15,706 nucleotides of DNA, from positions 1-15,706 of the forward strand of contig JAOAPP010000485.1 of assembly GCA_025462985.1 (NCBI GenBank). The letters are read 5' to 3'. Both the position numbers and the translations under genes were made by a program. How positions within the stretch are numbered: the first letter of the stretch is position 1; every line of letters begins with the position of its first letter. The notes beneath the pieces are model-generated. The model was not told the origin of the DNA. It worked only from the letters and a program-made list of their open reading frames with translations, and did no database searches. Positions 1 through 7,090 of the stretch are shown piece after piece. Source of the stretch: Bryobacterales bacterium (GTDB taxonomy: Bacteria; Acidobacteriota; Terriglobia; Bryobacterales; Bryobacteraceae).

Positions 1-2
1 AG

Positions 3-173
3 CTGGATACCAGCACCAGTCGGTCATCTCAGACGGAGGTTTCAGGACGCCCTCGTGAAGGTCGATACCGGATCCGAGTCGATAAGACAATGCGCGGAAC
101 GGTGAACGGCGGTGGGCCCGAATACCAGTTCACTTCTTTCAACGGGCAGATTTATCTGCGGGAGAAGAAATAG
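3..173 (+). CDS. C-terminal end of a DUF4097-like hypothetical protein (5' truncated by window edge)
   Basis: Frame 3 is open from the left edge to a TAG at 171-173, giving 56 visible residues. The last stretch reads GGGPEYQFTSFNGQIYLREKK in two overlapping pieces (GGGPEYQFTSFNG, then QIYLREKK). A 'GGP..+..SFNG.I.+R' ending is typical of beta-helical DUF4097-type proteins common in acidobacteria. They are exported and of unknown role. The gene converges on the acyltransferase at 196-1005 with a 22-base gap. The family assignment comes from this short C-terminal motif alone. The reading frame itself is more certain, because the alternative frames here are broken by stops or look unnatural. Confidence 0.5.
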   Translation: MDTSTSRSSQTEVSGRPREGRYRIRVDKTMRGTVNGGGPEYQFTSFNGQIYLREKK

Positions 174-195
174 GCGGCGATCATGCGAGGTCCAT

Positions 196-1005
196 TCAGC
201 CAGTATCTCGCAACGGAATCTCCGGGGCTTCCGCACCCCACCCAACTCGCGAGTACTCCACCCGGGCAGTGACAACTTCCAAGCTGGCCAACTTCGTTTC
301 CATGACATCAATCATTGGCGAAATCCGCCTTGCTGGTGTCACGTAGTCGAACCGCAGAAGCTCCATCATGCAGCCATACCGGGAATCGAAGTAGGAGGGT
401 AGGGCTTCGCCGTTCACGACGAGGCTCGAGCCACCGAGACGGCGCAGGATGGAGGCGGACCCATGTCGGACGGTGGCAGTACAAGAACCCAGAGTGCCGC
501 CCCATAACCGAGCGAGGGCGTAGGATCCGACTGCCGTTTCGAGGGCGGCTTTGGTCATACGCCACTCTTCGGCCAGCGCCCATCCGCCGATCTCGACGTA
601 CAGCAATCCTCGGTGGCAGGCGAGCCGCAGGTCAGCTTCTACGGCCGCCCGGAGCTTAAGCGACCATCGCGGGTCTTTGCCAAGGCCTGAGTGGCTGATC
701 CGCAGAAATGTATAGGGAACGGAATTTGGATATATCAGGTAGCGGGCGCAGCCGATGAGATTGTTTTCGCAGTCTGTTAGAAGCAGGTGCCAAGCTTCCT
801 CATCGCCGCACATCCGAAAGCGACCTTCCCGATCGAGAGATTCCTCACCGATCGCTCCATCTTCTAAGTACAAACGCCCGCGCAGCCGTTGCAGGGAGTC
901 CAGCCGGGAGCGATACAGTGCTTCGTCGACCGTGAAATCGGCGAACGCCGGCTCGTAGGTGGCGAACTTAGGTCCGAGGATTTGAAATTGGTAGTGACGG
1001 GACAC
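196..1005 (-). CDS. GNAT-fold N-acyltransferase-like protein
   Basis: 269 residues. The middle has the strand pattern of a GNAT or autoinducer-synthase/FeeM-type acyltransferase: residues 71-92 (AWHLLLTDCENNLIGCARYL) form the first long hairpin. Residues 134-170 hold LLYVEIGGWALAEEWRM followed by a long helix (TKAALETAVGSYALARLWGG), as in the region around the acyl donor site. TATVRHGSASILRRLGG (177-192) matches the usual final strand and helix. The substrate cannot be read from sequence: it could be a small amine or an acyl amino-acid product. The start is GTG, with no strong ribosome site. It lies 72 bases downstream of the ABC exporter on the same strand, so co-transcription is possible, and a made-and-exported product is one reading. 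Confidence 0.6.
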   Translation of the reverse strand: MSRHYQFQILGPKFATYEPAFADFTVDEALYRSRLDSLQRLRGRLYLEDGAIGEESLDREGRFRMCGDEEAWHLLLTDCENNLIGCARYLIYPNSVPYTFLRISHSGLGKDPRWSLKLRAAVEADLRLACHRGLLYVEIGGWALAEEWRMTKAALETAVGSYALARLWGGTLGSCTATVRHGSASILRRLGGSSLVVNGEALPSYFDSRYGCMMELLRFDYVTPARRISPMIDVMETKLASLEVVTARVEYSRVGWGAEAPEIPLRDTG

Positions 1006-1077
1006 TTAGCAGCGTTCTCATTCCACATATCGGCGGAATGAGTCGGCCACTTGATAGAGCAGAAAGAGAAATATGGA

Positions 1078-2847
1078 TCAAACCACGACGAGCCGGGCGG
1101 GCTGCACCGCCTTTTCGCCAATCTGCTGCCGCCAGAGGGCGTAGTACAGGCCCTTTTCGTCCAACAGCTCAGAGTGCGTGCCCTCTTCCACGATGCGCCC
1201 CCGCTCCAGCACGTAGATGCGATCAGCGTGCATGATTGTCGATAGGCGGTGGGCGATCAGGATGGTCACGACGTCGGTTCGCTGCCCCACATCCTGAATG
1301 GTCCGAGTGATCTCCTCTTCGGTGATGGAATCGAGGGACGAGGTCGCCTCGTCGAAGACCAGGAGATGCGGTCTTCGAAGCAGCGCCCGCGCAATGGACA
1401 GGCGCTGCTTTTCGCCCCCGGAGACTTTGACGCCGCCTTCGCCGATGAGGGTATCCAGGCCCTTGTCTGCGCGGGCCAGAAGGGAATCGGCAGCTGCACG
1501 GTGGAGGACCTCGAGACACTCTGCGTCGGTGGCATCCGGCCGGACGAATAACAAGTTTTCGCGGATGCTGCCGGAGAACAGCTGCGTGTCCTGTGTCACG
1601 AAGCCGATCTGGGAGCGCAGTTCTTCCGGGTCGATTTGCTGTGCATCGACACCGTTATATAGCACCGAGCCTTGTTGCGGTTGATAAAGTCCGACCAGCA
1701 GCTTGACCAAAGTTGTTTTACCGGCTCCGGAGGGGCCTACAAAGGCCACCGTTTGACCGCGCGTGATCTCAAAGGAAACATCGCTCAGCGCAGCCTGGTT
1801 CGCGGTCCGATGCTGAAAGGTCACGTTGTCAAATGTCAGTGACTTCAGGTTGCCCAGGGGCACGGGTTCCGCGGGCTTCGGCTCGGGCGGAATCTGCAGG
1901 ATCTCTTCTAGATTGGCGAGAGAGGCTTCCGTCTCACGATAGATGTTGATGATGTTGCCGAGTTCCTGCAGCGGTCCAAAGATGAAGAAGGAGTAGATGA
2001 AGAGCGAGAAGAACTGCCCGACGGTGATCCGCTGAGTGAAGATCAGGTAGAGCATCAGGAACAGGATGCTGGTCCGGAGAAAGTTGACAACCGTGCCTTG
2101 CAGAAACCCCAGACTCCGGAGATACCGGACCTTCTTGAGCTCGAGCTTCAGGATTTTGTCGGTCGTCGAGTTGAGCCGGTTCACCTCCTGACGCGCCAAT
2201 CCCAAAGTTTTTACCAGTTCGATGTTGCGCAAAGATTCTGTCGTGGAGCCGGCGAGGGCGGTGGTCTCGGCAACGATGGTTTTCTGAATCACTTTGATGC
2301 GGCGGCTGAGGACGGAACTGATGACGCCGAGCACGGGGACGGTCAACAGGAAGGCCGGTACGATGATCCAGTCCACCTGCAGCGCATAAATGGTGACGAA
2401 GACTACGCCGACGGTCGCCGTAAACAGCACGTTGACGAAGGCGGTGATGAAGCGTTCAACGTCCGTGCGAACCTTTTGGAGTTTGCCGAGCGTTTCGCCG
2501 CTCCGCTGATCCTCGAAAACCGCGTAGGGCAGGGATAGGGAGCGTTCGACGCCATCGGCGTACAGTTCGGCTCCCGTTCTTTGGACAACAATATTGACGC
2601 AGTAATCCTGGAAGTTCTTGGCGACTCGCGAAACGAATGCGACCCCTACGGCGGCTCCCAACAGAACGCTGACTCCGCGAATGAACTGCCCAGTGGAGTA
2701 TTGGTGAAATTTGGTCGCGTACTGATCGATGATGTGTCGAAAAATCAGCGGATCGAGAAGCGAAAAAACCTGGTTAATGGCCGCCAACAGCAGCGCCAGC
2801 AGTACGAGCGGCCAGTGATTTCTTAGATATCGGATCAGGAGTGCCAT
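1078..2847 (-). CDS. ABC transporter, fused permease/ATPase (type I exporter half-transporter)
   Basis: 589 residues, normal length for a homodimeric or heterodimeric MsbA/LmrA-type exporter of the inner membrane. Residues 1-320 are a six-helix permease, with hydrophobic stretches near 12-34, 57-75, 137-158, 160-180, 255-270 and 275-292. Residues 335-575 are the nucleotide-binding domain: Walker A GPSGAGKTT (371-379), Q-loop Gln419, signature VSGGEKQRLS (475-484), Walker B LLVFDE (495-500) and H-loop His533 (AHRLST). All catalytic residues are present, so it should hydrolyse ATP. Substrate (lipid, peptide or drug) cannot be told. The ATG start lacks a clear Shine-Dalgarno. Neighbours on the same strand are a small anchored protein upstream and an acyltransferase downstream. 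Confidence 0.93.
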   Translation of the reverse strand: MALLIRYLRNHWPLVLLALLLAAINQVFSLLDPLIFRHIIDQYATKFHQYSTGQFIRGVSVLLGAAVGVAFVSRVAKNFQDYCVNIVVQRTGAELYADGVERSLSLPYAVFEDQRSGETLGKLQKVRTDVERFITAFVNVLFTATVGVVFVTIYALQVDWIIVPAFLLTVPVLGVISSVLSRRIKVIQKTIVAETTALAGSTTESLRNIELVKTLGLARQEVNRLNSTTDKILKLELKKVRYLRSLGFLQGTVVNFLRTSILFLMLYLIFTQRITVGQFFSLFIYSFFIFGPLQELGNIINIYRETEASLANLEEILQIPPEPKPAEPVPLGNLKSLTFDNVTFQHRTANQAALSDVSFEITRGQTVAFVGPSGAGKTTLVKLLVGLYQPQQGSVLYNGVDAQQIDPEELRSQIGFVTQDTQLFSGSIRENLLFVRPDATDAECLEVLHRAAADSLLARADKGLDTLIGEGGVKVSGGEKQRLSIARALLRRPHLLVFDEATSSLDSITEEEITRTIQDVGQRTDVVTILIAHRLSTIMHADRIYVLERGRIVEEGTHSELLDEKGLYYALWRQQIGEKAVQPARLVVV

Positions 2848-2913
2848 TGCGAAGCTATCTATTCAGGATAGGCGTTAGATGCATTCGCAAGGGAGCAAAG
2901 TTTCTGGTCCGGG

Positions 2914-3237
2914 CTAGTGCGCTCCATCCAGTAGTTGGAATCCTCGCTGGTTGGTGGTGGCCCTCCAGGCCGGCCTGCCTGCCTTGTCGTACAGCACGAT
3001 TTCGGGTTGTTCATTGTTCATTTTGATCTCTCCGTTCACGATACCGGAAGAGTCGACGAGTACGAAACGCTGCGCGTCCACCTCTGTGGCAGCCGGGCGC
3101 TTGTCTGGTCTCATTGGCGGCGGCATGAGCAGTTGCCCCAACAGCGGCGGAGGAGAAAAGAACGCCTGCGACACGAAGCCTCCGACGAATCCGGCGGCAA
3201 TCGAAGCAAATGTGACGGACGGGAAAGTGGCTCTCAT
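2914..3237 (-). CDS. Small membrane-anchored or exported hypothetical protein
   Basis: 107 residues from the ATG at 3237. The frame is open to an upstream start at 3267, but the sequence from 3237 begins like an export signal. Residues 8-27 (VTFASIAAGFVGGFVSQAFF) are a single hydrophobic helix, followed by a Pro-rich linker (SPPPLLGQLLMPPP). The C-terminal half contains FVLVDSSGIVNGEIKMNNEQ and then PEIVLYDKAGRPAWRA. This is one copy of a 'L.D..G...+E......P.+.LYD..G' beta motif that recurs in exported bacterial proteins of unknown function. The gene sits 66 bases upstream of the ABC exporter on the same strand and is divergent from the sigma-factor gene. Function is unknown. The protein is probably real because of the coherent signal-plus-beta layout. 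Confidence 0.6.
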   Translation of the reverse strand: MRATFPSVTFASIAAGFVGGFVSQAFFSPPPLLGQLLMPPPMRPDKRPAATEVDAQRFVLVDSSGIVNGEIKMNNEQPEIVLYDKAGRPAWRATTNQRGFQLLDGAH

Positions 3238-3337
3238 GACATGACCTGCTATCAGAACGGGGAACAATCGTAATCTTGCGAATTATTTTTGTCATTGCAA
3301 ACTGACGCGAATTGCGGATAGGCTGGCTGCAGCGGGA

Positions 3338-3991
3338 ATGTCTGCAGATCTTCCACTTGTGAGCGCGTGCCTCCAGGGTGATGCGGCGGCATGGGAGACC
3401 TTCGTGTCCCGCTATCGCCAGTGCGTTTTGGCGTTCGCGCTATGCCTGGCGAAAAACGAATCGGTTGCGCAGGAAATCGCCAGTTCGGTGTGGGCGGATC
3501 TTTACGGGAGCGGGCGCAGTTCGAAGCTCCGGGCGTACTCCGGACGGGGCTCTTTGGAAGGTTGGCTCCGGACGCTGGTCGCGCAAGCGTATGCGGACCT
3601 TTACCGAAAGGAGCGACGGTTTGTGGCGATGGACGAAGATAGCTTCCGCGATTTGTCGGAAGAGACCGCGTTTGAAAGCACGGATGGCCGCCTGGAGCAG
3701 GCTTTGGACAAAGCACTATGCGAATTGACGGGCGAGCAACGCCTCGTTCTCACCGCTCACTACCTGGAAGGGCGCACATTCGCGGAGATTGGGCGGATGC
3801 TCGGGGCACACGAATCGAGCGTAAGCCGCCAGTCGAAGAAGAGTCTTGAACTAGTACGCAAGCGCACGGCGCACTATCTTCGGGTTGCCGGGATGTCCAT
3901 GCAGGAAGCGAAAGAGGCCATGGACGGCGATGTGCGGTGCATTTCTCTGGACGTGCGGAAGCGGCTTCAACTGGTAAGGGGCGCGTCATGA
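3338..3991 (+). CDS. ECF-like RNA polymerase sigma factor
   Basis: 217 residues. Sigma region 2 spans about 10-95: QGDAAAWETFVSRYRQCVLAF, split here as QGDAAAWETFVSRY and RQCVLAFAL, then a -10 recognition segment ending GWLRTLVAQAYADLYRKERR. Region 4 spans about 123-178, with LTGEQRLVLTAHYLEGRTFAE, split as LTGEQRLVLTAHYLEG and RTFAEIGRMLGAHESSVSR. The second piece is the helix-turn-helix that reads the -35 box. There is no region 1 or 3, as expected for an alternative, extracytoplasmic-function type factor. A tail of about 35 residues after region 4 is longer than in minimal ECF factors. Its stop overlaps the start of the anti-sigma gene by ATGA, so the two are translationally coupled, and the downstream protein should hold it inactive at the membrane. 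Confidence 0.9.
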   Translation: MSADLPLVSACLQGDAAAWETFVSRYRQCVLAFALCLAKNESVAQEIASSVWADLYGSGRSSKLRAYSGRGSLEGWLRTLVAQAYADLYRKERRFVAMDEDSFRDLSEETAFESTDGRLEQALDKALCELTGEQRLVLTAHYLEGRTFAEIGRMLGAHESSVSRQSKKSLELVRKRTAHYLRVAGMSMQEAKEAMDGDVRCISLDVRKRLQLVRGAS

Positions 3992-4677
3992 GTGATCATC
4001 TGCTGGACCAGATCAGATTGAGCTTCTCGTCGGCGCAGATCGCTGAGGCCAGCCATCCTGATGCCGATACGCTGACTGCGTTTCGAGAGCGCAAGCTATC
4101 TTCTTGCTTGCGGAACACGATCGCGGAGCACCTTTGTGTTTGCGCGGCATGCCGTGAGGTCCTGGCGTTTTCGAGTTCGAGCAGTTTGACGGTACGGTTT
4201 GCCGGACGCCAATGGAGGCGAATTGCGGCGGCTGCAGTCCTCGCGGTTGGTTTTGCGTCCTCACTATCGCGTACTGAAGATGGGGTACCCCGGGTGGTGA
4301 TAGAAGGACCGGTTCGAGGGCCGGCAACGGCGCGGTACGCAGTAGACCGCTCACCGAATGTCTCCTATGCGTCAGCAGAGTTGCTGGCTCCCGCGATCAA
4401 TGGGCCGACGTATGTCTGGAGAGTGCGGAAGAAGGGCCCTTCAGCAGTGCTGGAAGCGTCTCCTGACGGCGGGCGGAATTGGCGGACGGCCGAGCTTAAC
4501 GAGCGATTCGAACCGAAGGCGGTGGGATTCAAAGGATCAGATGTGTGGGTGACGGGCGCGACAGGTATGCTCCTGTCCCGTGACTCCGGGCGGCATTGGC
4601 TTCACCTTCAGCCCCTTCAAAGCGGTAGACTGCTTGAATTGAACGTACAACAAGGCGATACTAATGCACTGCACTAA
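3988..4677 (+). CDS. Membrane anti-sigma factor with zinc-finger motif and two Asp-box (YCF48/BNR-like) repeats
   Basis: 229 residues from ATG 3988, chosen for the 4-bp overlap with the sigma gene. The N-terminal cytoplasmic part has a ZAS-type zinc motif, HX3CX2C: His48, Cys52 and Cys55 in AEHLCVCAACREVLA. This is the usual sigma-binding domain. One transmembrane helix follows at about 78-95 (RIAAAAVLAVGFASSL). The rest would face the periplasm and holds two Asp-box motifs, SPDGGRNW (158-165) and SRDSGRHW (197-204), flanked by strands such as AVGFKGSDVWVTG. These are beta-propeller blade signatures of the YCF48/BNR kind, but only about two blades are present, so a full propeller would need oligomerisation or partners. 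The C-terminus overlaps the next gene by 14 bp. Confidence 0.8.
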   Translation: MSDHLLDQIRLSFSSAQIAEASHPDADTLTAFRERKLSSCLRNTIAEHLCVCAACREVLAFSSSSSLTVRFAGRQWRRIAAAAVLAVGFASSLSRTEDGVPRVVIEGPVRGPATARYAVDRSPNVSYASAELLAPAINGPTYVWRVRKKGPSAVLEASPDGGRNWRTAELNERFEPKAVGFKGSDVWVTGATGMLLSRDSGRHWLHLQPLQSGRLLELNVQQGDTNALH

Positions 4678-5254
4678 TTGCGGCACACCCGCTGACGCTA
4701 GCGCGACCTTTTGCGAGAACTGCGGAACGGCGCTGCATCCGTCCTCCGCCGGGTCCTCCACTATAGATATCGGGCCGGCAACTCCGGCCTGGCAGTCGCC
4801 GGGCAGCGCGAATGCAGCCGCTGTCGCATTTCCGCCTCAGGTAGAAGACAAGGGGAGACGAGTTATCGCCTATCTCATCGATGTGGTTCCGATGGTACTG
4901 CTGGCGGTGTTTCACTTCCTGCCGATTGTCGGCTGGATATTTTACGGCCTGATCCATGCCTGTTACTGGCTGTTTCGCGACTACACCGGCGCGAGTCTCG
5001 GGAAAACGGCGCTGGGCGCTTATGTCACAAGTGAGGACGGGAGTCCGTCGACAACGAGGCAGCGTATTCTGCGAAACGCACCGCTCGCAATCCCCGGGAT
5101 CATCGGCATGATCCCGCTGATCGGTATTTTCTTCGAAGCGGCGTTGGCTCTGCTCATCTTCGGCGGGGAGGCGGTTATGCTGCTGCTGACCGGCCGCCGG
5201 CTGGGCGATTACCTCGCCGGAACGACCGTATATCGCAAAGGCGTAAACCTTTAG
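4664..5254 (+). CDS. RDD family membrane protein with N-terminal zinc ribbon
   Basis: 196 residues. Residues 1-24 are a zinc ribbon with paired CxxC knuckles: Cys3, Cys6, Cys17 and Cys20 (CTNCG...FCENCG). A flexible Ser/Pro/Ala-rich linker follows to about 60. The RDD domain spans about 62-192: GRRVIAYLIDVVPMVLLAVF carries the Arg and Asp, then helices near 84-104, GASLGKTALG (109-118), a long hydrophobic stretch 140-176, and GRRLGDYLAGTTVY at the end. RDD proteins are integral membrane proteins of mostly unknown role; some are implicated in ion transport. AAGG at 4652-4655 is a fair ribosome site. The start lies inside the anti-sigma gene, so the three plus-strand genes form one operon. The TAG stop interlocks with the TAA of the opposite-strand DinB-like gene. 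Confidence 0.85.
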   Translation: MHCTNCGTPADASATFCENCGTALHPSSAGSSTIDIGPATPAWQSPGSANAAAVAFPPQVEDKGRRVIAYLIDVVPMVLLAVFHFLPIVGWIFYGLIHACYWLFRDYTGASLGKTALGAYVTSEDGSPSTTRQRILRNAPLAIPGIIGMIPLIGIFFEAALALLIFGGEAVMLLLTGRRLGDYLAGTTVYRKGVNL

Positions 5255-5763
5255 TGTTCGCTGGACGGCGGCACGATGTTCTTCAGTCTCATGTAGACGC
5301 TTAGGATTCCGTACTGCTCGTTGTCGTGTGCGATGTTGCCCGTCAGGGCTCCGATTCTTGTGCGCTGCCCGCGAGGAGTTTTGAACGTCTCGCTGGCATT
5401 AGAATCGGTCAGAGAGTCGAATGCTTTGTCACACTCGGCGAAGGAGGCCTGGAGCGCGGCGATTACTTCAGCTTTTGAGGTTTTTGCTGCGGCGTTTGCG
5501 TCTTTTTGATCGCCAACCACCGCAGCGCAGGTTCGCATCTGTGAATCGGAGACATGATTCACGACGGAGGCAAAGGTTCTGAGTTCCGGAGTGGGTTTGA
5601 ACGAATACGCGTCATCCGGAACTTTTTGGGCGGACTTCAGGATGTTGTCTTTCACGCGGGAATAGGCTTGTTTGACTTCGGCGCTGACCGAAGGCGCAGT
5701 TTGCGCTGAGACGATGCCGATTGATGCAGCGCTGAGCAATGAGGCGATGAGGATGCGTTTCAC
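5251..5763 (-). CDS. Secreted DinB-like (four-helix bundle) protein
   Basis: 170 residues from GTG. Residues 1-20 are a Sec signal peptide (MKRILIASLLSAASIGIVSA, then QTAPS). The mature part is helical, with DinB hallmarks: FASVVNHVSDSQ around His70, and NIAHDNEQYGILSVYMRLK near 143-161, followed by the NIVPPSSE tail common in acidobacterial members. DinB/YfiT-type proteins normally bind a divalent metal through three histidines. Here two are seen (His70, His146), but the third position of the HxxxH pair is Gln150, so metal binding may be weakened or lost. Whether it is an enzyme (thiol transferase-like) or a structural relic is unclear. Convergent with the RDD gene, sharing 4 bp at the stops. 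Confidence 0.75.
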   Translation of the reverse strand: MKRILIASLLSAASIGIVSAQTAPSVSAEVKQAYSRVKDNILKSAQKVPDDAYSFKPTPELRTFASVVNHVSDSQMRTCAAVVGDQKDANAAAKTSKAEVIAALQASFAECDKAFDSLTDSNASETFKTPRGQRTRIGALTGNIAHDNEQYGILSVYMRLKNIVPPSSEH

Positions 5764-5858
5764 CTCGCCATTGTATTTCAGAAGGGTTGACTGGGGATCG
5801 GGATGCCAGTACGGCGCCGGGGCTCGCAGCTAACCTCCATCAGGATCGATAGGGTCCC

Positions 5859-6284
5859 TTACTTAAAGTATTCGCGGAGGAGCACGTCGGTGATGCCTTT
5901 CAGGTCGGCGGGCCGGAGTTGGCCGGCGAGAACAAGAAGCATATCGGAGCTCACCTTTTTCTTCCAGAGACTGATCATTTGTGTGGTGATGCCAGCAAAA
6001 GATACTCCAGTGATGCTGAAGATGGCAGCAGCACTTTGAGGCTTGTCCATGAAGTGCGCGATGAGATAGCAGGCGCCGCTGAAGATAACGAGGAGAAACG
6101 CCACGCAGACCAGGAAATATGACCGGTTGGCTGCGCTCACGCCTTGCAGGTTTCGACGAAACGCAATCAAGTCATCTTTGTCGGACCGCGCGTTTGTTTC
6201 TTCTTCTCCGAACTGGGGGCCTCGCGGGCGAAAGGCTTCAAGAACAGTGCGCAGATCTGTGATGCGTTGCGTGTTTGTTGGCAT
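5859..6284 (-). CDS. Small two-helix membrane protein, possibly TRADD-N-associated membrane-domain type
   Basis: 141 residues from the ATG at 6284. The frame continues to another ATG at 6323, and neither start has a clear ribosome site. A charged, helical N-terminus (DLIAFRRNLQGVSAANRSY) leads into helix 1 (YFLVCVAFLLVIFSGACYLI). A short loop (AHFMDKPQS) follows, then helix 2 (AAAIFSITGVSFAGITTQMI), and a cytoplasmic tail WKKKVSSDMLLVLAGQLRPAD with further helices. By layout it recalls the two-helix membrane module found next to TRADD-N-like domains in bacterial conflict systems. That resemblance is from memory and unverified. Its start overlaps the end of the upstream gene by 47 bp (86 bp with the 6323 start), which points to translational coupling. 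It is the last gene of the 10126-5859 unit. Confidence 0.6.
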   Translation of the reverse strand: MPTNTQRITDLRTVLEAFRPRGPQFGEEETNARSDKDDLIAFRRNLQGVSAANRSYFLVCVAFLLVIFSGACYLIAHFMDKPQSAAAIFSITGVSFAGITTQMISLWKKKVSSDMLLVLAGQLRPADLKGITDVLLREYFK

Positions 6285-7083
6285 AGCGGTGGATGAGGGA
6301 GCTCCTGATTTTCGTGACTGCATCTTCGAAAGGCTGCGGGTCTCGGGCGAGAACTTCTATCGTTTGTGCATAGAGGGCGAGGCGGAAATCGAGTGAGGTT
6401 AGGTTGGCGCTGCTGAGCACGAGGCAGTGCCGGCATTTTGCACGCACTTCTTCGGCGAACAAGACGGATTGGCATACCGTAAGATCAAGCACGCCCTCGA
6501 ATTCGGGCGAGAGGCCTGCGAGGATTTCCGGGATGGAGCAAAGTCCGCGGGTGAATTCGATCGCAGCTCCGCCTTTGACAGCGGGGCCGAGTTGCTGTTC
6601 CAATTCGCGGCGACGCACGTACCACTTGCGCTGCTTCGCCGCGGATTCCCCAGCAGAGCCGGGCAGGACGTCGTCGAAGCGCCTATCTGACGCTTTGAGG
6701 ACGGCGTTGAGGCGTCGGACTAGGTCGGCTCTGTCGTCCGTAGATGCTCGGTCTTGTAGATAAGCGGCGACTAGTGCAGGCGCGACGATATCCTGAGGCC
6801 GAAACAGAGCACTGCGCCAGTGGGCAACCAGCGTTGTTACAGCCGAGATCCTAAGGCTGTTGTGTAGATCCTCCGGTGTCGCGGACTCCAGTACACGCAC
6901 GCCGTGCTCACGCGCATGCTCGCAGACCTCGACAGCTAAGGAGGCGTAGGGTTCGTACGCTCTCCACAGGCTGTCTTCGGTCTGGTTCGGCCGCTCCACC
7001 TGAAACTGACGGACGAAATCCTTGGCCGGGTTTTTCAGGTCGGCGAAGAACCCGGAGCGGTCGAGCGGAATCGCGAGGAGCAA
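6238..7083 (-). CDS. Putative divergent CHAT/caspase-fold cysteine peptidase-like protein
   Basis: 281 residues from a TTG at 7083, seven bases after the upstream gene's stop. No ATG or GTG start fits the N-terminus. The frame is open further upstream: a TTG at 7137 has AAGGA before it, so a longer N-terminus is possible. The first strand would be LLAIPLDRSGFF. Two segments look like the catalytic strands of the caspase/CHAT fold: SAVTTLVAHWR with His88, then a helical insert with a charged stretch (QRKWYVRRRELEQQL), and FEGVLDLTVCQSVLFAEEVR with Cys204. A final strand LVLSSANL and helices follow. Such a His/Cys dyad on strand ends is what CHAT peptidases use. The family call is from motif pattern only. 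The gene is sandwiched between a membrane-anchored exported protein and a two-helix membrane protein. Confidence 0.5.
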   Translation of the reverse strand: MLLAIPLDRSGFFADLKNPAKDFVRQFQVERPNQTEDSLWRAYEPYASLAVEVCEHAREHGVRVLESATPEDLHNSLRISAVTTLVAHWRSALFRPQDIVAPALVAAYLQDRASTDDRADLVRRLNAVLKASDRRFDDVLPGSAGESAAKQRKWYVRRRELEQQLGPAVKGGAAIEFTRGLCSIPEILAGLSPEFEGVLDLTVCQSVLFAEEVRAKCRHCLVLSSANLTSLDFRLALYAQTIEVLARDPQPFEDAVTKIRSSLIHRYANKHATHHRSAHCS

Positions 7084-7090
7084 AGCACAA

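Noticed and set aside
42..311. Minus-strand open frame of 89 residues
   Set aside because: It overlaps both the acyltransferase and the coherent plus-strand C-terminal frame, is rich in Trp/Arg/Ser and has no motif.
2098..2538. Plus-strand open frame of 146 residues within the ABC transporter
   Set aside because: Antisense to the permease domain of a complete ABC exporter; highly acidic and without recognisable motif.
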